A DNA stretch of 64,000 nucleotides, from positions 248,001-312,000 of the forward strand of contig JARGPJ010000003.1 of the NCBI GenBank assembly GCA_029212615.1. Reading direction: 5' to 3'. Under the pieces are notes generated by a model, which worked only from the letters and a program-made list of their open reading frames with translations, ran no database searches and was not told the origin of the DNA. Positions 62,404 to 64,000 of this stretch are shown here, one piece after another; position 1 is the stretch's first letter, and each line of letters opens with the position of its first letter. The position numbers were made by a program, and so were the translations under genes. This stretch comes from Verrucomicrobiales bacterium (GTDB lineage Bacteria; Verrucomicrobiota; Verrucomicrobiia; Verrucomicrobiales; DEV007).

Positions 62404-62423
62404 CGCGGACATCGTCGTCCGCG
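62404..62423. other. Hairpin between attR and ftsW
   Basis: CGCGGAC (62404-62410) and GTCCGCG (62417-62423) form a perfect 7-bp stem with a 6-nt loop. There is no T run on either side. It might slow transcription leaving ftsW. Confidence 0.35.
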
Positions 62424-62438
62424 CTGCCTCGACTTCGC

Positions 62439-63584
62439 TTAGACCCGGGGGGTAATCCGCTGCCTGCGAACCGCAAACGCTGATCCCTCTACTTCCCCGT
62501 TCCCCTGACGATAAATATTGATCAGAATACCAACCGCAAGAAGTCCGATCACCAGCGACGACCCGCCATAGCTGACAAAGGGAAGCGTCAATCCGGTGTT
62601 CGGCAGAATCGAAGTGGCAACGCCAATATTAAGAAAAGCCTGCACTCCGATAAAACCCACGAGACCAACAGCGGTAAGTGAGCCGAATCGATCCGGCGCG
62701 TGAAAAGCGATCACGAACCCGGCGACGACCAGGGTGATGAAAGCGAACACGACGAGGAGAGTCATAATGAGCCCCATCTCCTCCCCGATCATCGGAAAAA
62801 TGAAGTCAGTGTGCGCGAAAGGCATGTAAAGCATCTTCAGTCGACCCTCTCCCACCCCTCGTCCCGTGACACCACCGGAACCGAGCGCCATCAGTGAAAT
62901 CCACTGCTGAAAGCCGGCGCCGTGACGATGAGCCTCCAGGTCAAGGAAGGCCATGATGCGCTGCATCCGGTCGGGTGCATAACTCATCATTCCAATGAAT
63001 CCTGCAACGCCGGTGAGGCCAAGACCAGTGAGGTATTTCCAATGGGTTCCCGCGATAAAGAGAACGAGGAAGGCAGTCCCGGAAAGCACCGCGGTCGTGC
63101 CGATATCCACCTCAAAAAGGATGAGCAGAAGTGGAAGTCCTACGATGGCGAGCGGGTAGATGAAACCTTTCAGGAAATGGCCCCCACCATCGGGGTGGCG
63201 TGAAAACCAGTAAGCGAGACTCAATACTACCGTAATTTTACCGAGTTCCGATGGTTGAATCTGAAACGGTCGAATGCCGATCCAGCGACGTTCCCCGTTG
63301 ATCTCCATTCCAACATACGGAACGAAACAGAGTACGAGCAGAAAACAGACCCCGCCGAAAATAAGCCAATGGTTCTTTTTCCAGAATCGATAATCCGTCG
63401 TCGCCGCCCACCAACACACACCGATCCCAACCAGCAACCAGACTGCCTGACGTTTTGCCTCACGGTAACCGTCTGCCGCATCTGCATGGGCGCTGAAGAG
63501 ACAGGTACTGAACAACATGACAAACCCGACAATGATCAGGAAGGTCACGGACCCGAGGAGAAGTGGCAGACTTTTCTTATGCAT
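62439..63584 (-). CDS. ftsW: Cell-division SEDS protein FtsW
   Basis: 381 residues with about nine or ten transmembrane segments. SEDS motifs are visible: GERRWIGIRPFQIQPSELGK (with QPSELGK), the periplasmic-loop region ALGSGGVTGRGVGEGRLKML with HTDFIF and IGEEMGL, and the C-terminal LTLPFVSYGGSSLV. FtsW is the septal peptidoglycan glycosyltransferase partnered with a class B PBP. FtsW rather than RodA is chosen from overall form. It follows a LysM-protein gene on the same strand (42 bp). Confidence 0.9.
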   Translation of the reverse strand: MHKKSLPLLLGSVTFLIIVGFVMLFSTCLFSAHADAADGYREAKRQAVWLLVGIGVCWWAATTDYRFWKKNHWLIFGGVCFLLVLCFVPYVGMEINGERRWIGIRPFQIQPSELGKITVVLSLAYWFSRHPDGGGHFLKGFIYPLAIVGLPLLLILFEVDIGTTAVLSGTAFLVLFIAGTHWKYLTGLGLTGVAGFIGMMSYAPDRMQRIMAFLDLEAHRHGAGFQQWISLMALGSGGVTGRGVGEGRLKMLYMPFAHTDFIFPMIGEEMGLIMTLLVVFAFITLVVAGFVIAFHAPDRFGSLTAVGLVGFIGVQAFLNIGVATSILPNTGLTLPFVSYGGSSLVIGLLAVGILINIYRQGNGEVEGSAFAVRRQRITPRV

Positions 63585-63626
63585 GGCTAAAAGGGGAAAC
63601 TGGACTGAGTCGGAGAGCCAGAGATT

Positions 63627-64000
63627 CTAGTTCGCGCCGGGGACACGAAGTTTCTGACCAATCTGAAGTGTTTCAGGCTTGGAGACCCCGTTTATCTTCA
63701 TGAGGTCATGATAGGAAACGCCAAGCTTCTGCGCGATTGCCCAGGCCGTGTCGCCGGGACGAACCTCGTAGGTTCCTGTCGACGGTGCAGCTGGAGCTGG
63801 GGCCGGAGCAGGTTTAGCCTGAGCAGGACGCTCGACGGTCTTCGCGGCCGCGATCTCAGCAGCAGTTGGAACTTTCAACCAGCGACCCGGGTATAGCTCA
63901 TTGTCTGAAATGATTGAATTAGCCTGCCGAAGCGCAGCGACGTCGACTTTAAGAGAGGCCGCAATTTCAGGGAGAGTATCGCCGGCTTGAACCTTGTACT
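63627..64000 (-). CDS. LysM-domain cell-wall-binding protein (5' end outside window)
   Basis: The frame is open through 64000 on the minus strand, so the N-terminus lies outside; a TTG at 63878 is internal. Two LysM repeats are visible. One is near the window edge (YKVQAGDTLPEIAASLKVDV, DNELYPGRWLKVPT). The other is near the C-terminus (YEVRPGDTAWAIAQKLGVSY, LQIGQKLRVPG). They are joined by an Ala-Pro-Lys-rich linker. LysM domains bind peptidoglycan. The neighbouring ftsW suggests a role in cell-wall growth or division, but the catalytic part, if any, is not visible. Confidence 0.85.
   Translation of the reverse strand, partial: YKVQAGDTLPEIAASLKVDVAALRQANSIISDNELYPGRWLKVPTAAEIAAAKTVERPAQAKPAPAPAPAAPSTGTYEVRPGDTAWAIAQKLGVSYHDLMKINGVSKPETLQIGQKLRVPGAN

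Overview
The window is a chromosomal segment of a Gram-negative bacterium of the Planctomycetes-Verrucomicrobia-Chlamydiae group, most likely a marine verrucomicrobium of the class Verrucomicrobiae. The evidence is the mix of genes: two PEP-CTERM proteins built from autotransporter-type beta-strand repeats, two FGly sulfatases, Tat-exported Gfo/Idh/MocA proteins, a DUF1080 lipoprotein, a planctomycete-type cytochrome c with an SHD1-like tail, BatD/BatE, LpxI (so lipid A is made) and FtsW. The placement is inferred from gene content, not from a marker phylogeny. Most starts I checked have no clear Shine-Dalgarno sequence.

Layout. 1-5.2 kb (+): end of a batD-batE locus, a secreted beta-propeller protein, rsmB and a membrane-anchored phosphodiesterase-like protein. 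5.2-8.4 kb (-): an overlapping glcD-glcF-mauE-like operon for glycolate or another 2-hydroxy acid. 8.8-16.5 kb: cysJ-like flavoprotein, a secreted unknown, a Ste24-like protease, a truncated aldehyde dehydrogenase next to deoB, and a PQQ-type beta-propeller. 16.5-23 kb: small proteins, then (-) a DMT transporter-lpxI-Gfo/Idh operon, a GntP permease and an orphan E1-alpha dehydrogenase subunit. 23-29.4 kb (+, with one - gene): HHH protein, proC, UDPGP-type uridylyltransferase, a RidA/D-threonine-aldolase-like pair and an M19 dipeptidase. 29.4-34.7 kb: secreted sugar-oxidoreductase type proteins, a TIM-barrel epimerase, a cytochrome and a lipoprotein. 34.7-44 kb: a PEP-CTERM locus with one decayed tail and two intact genes, one of 2,129 codons. 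44-56.7 kb: GltP-type symporter, dnaB, rplI, thioredoxin-like protein, sulfatase, CBS-type pyrophosphatase, AP2-domain protein, HtrA, MoeB-rhodanese, Trm112-like protein, nadK and tlyA. 56.9-61 kb: SRPBCC protein, DUF1080 lipoprotein, a second sulfatase and pyrC. 61.05-62.39 kb: tRNA-Ala(GGC) carrying a 1.26-kb insertion bounded by a perfect 40-bp repeat of the tRNA 3' end. 62.4-64 kb (-): ftsW and the end of a LysM protein.

How the parts relate. Housekeeping genes (rsmB, dnaB, rplI, proC, pyrC, nadK, tlyA, ftsW, deoB) alternate with an exported polysaccharide-use theme (sulfatases, DUF1080, Tat-exported Gfo/Idh, TIM-barrel epimerase) and a cell-surface theme (PEP-CTERM beta-repeat proteins, HtrA, LysM). 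The most unusual signals are the cluster of long G/C homopolymers in and before the 698-residue PEP-CTERM gene, which could make it phase-variable; a G9 tract in an AP2-domain gene; the small integrase-less element in tRNA-Ala; and the aldehyde dehydrogenase homologue that lacks its catalytic region.
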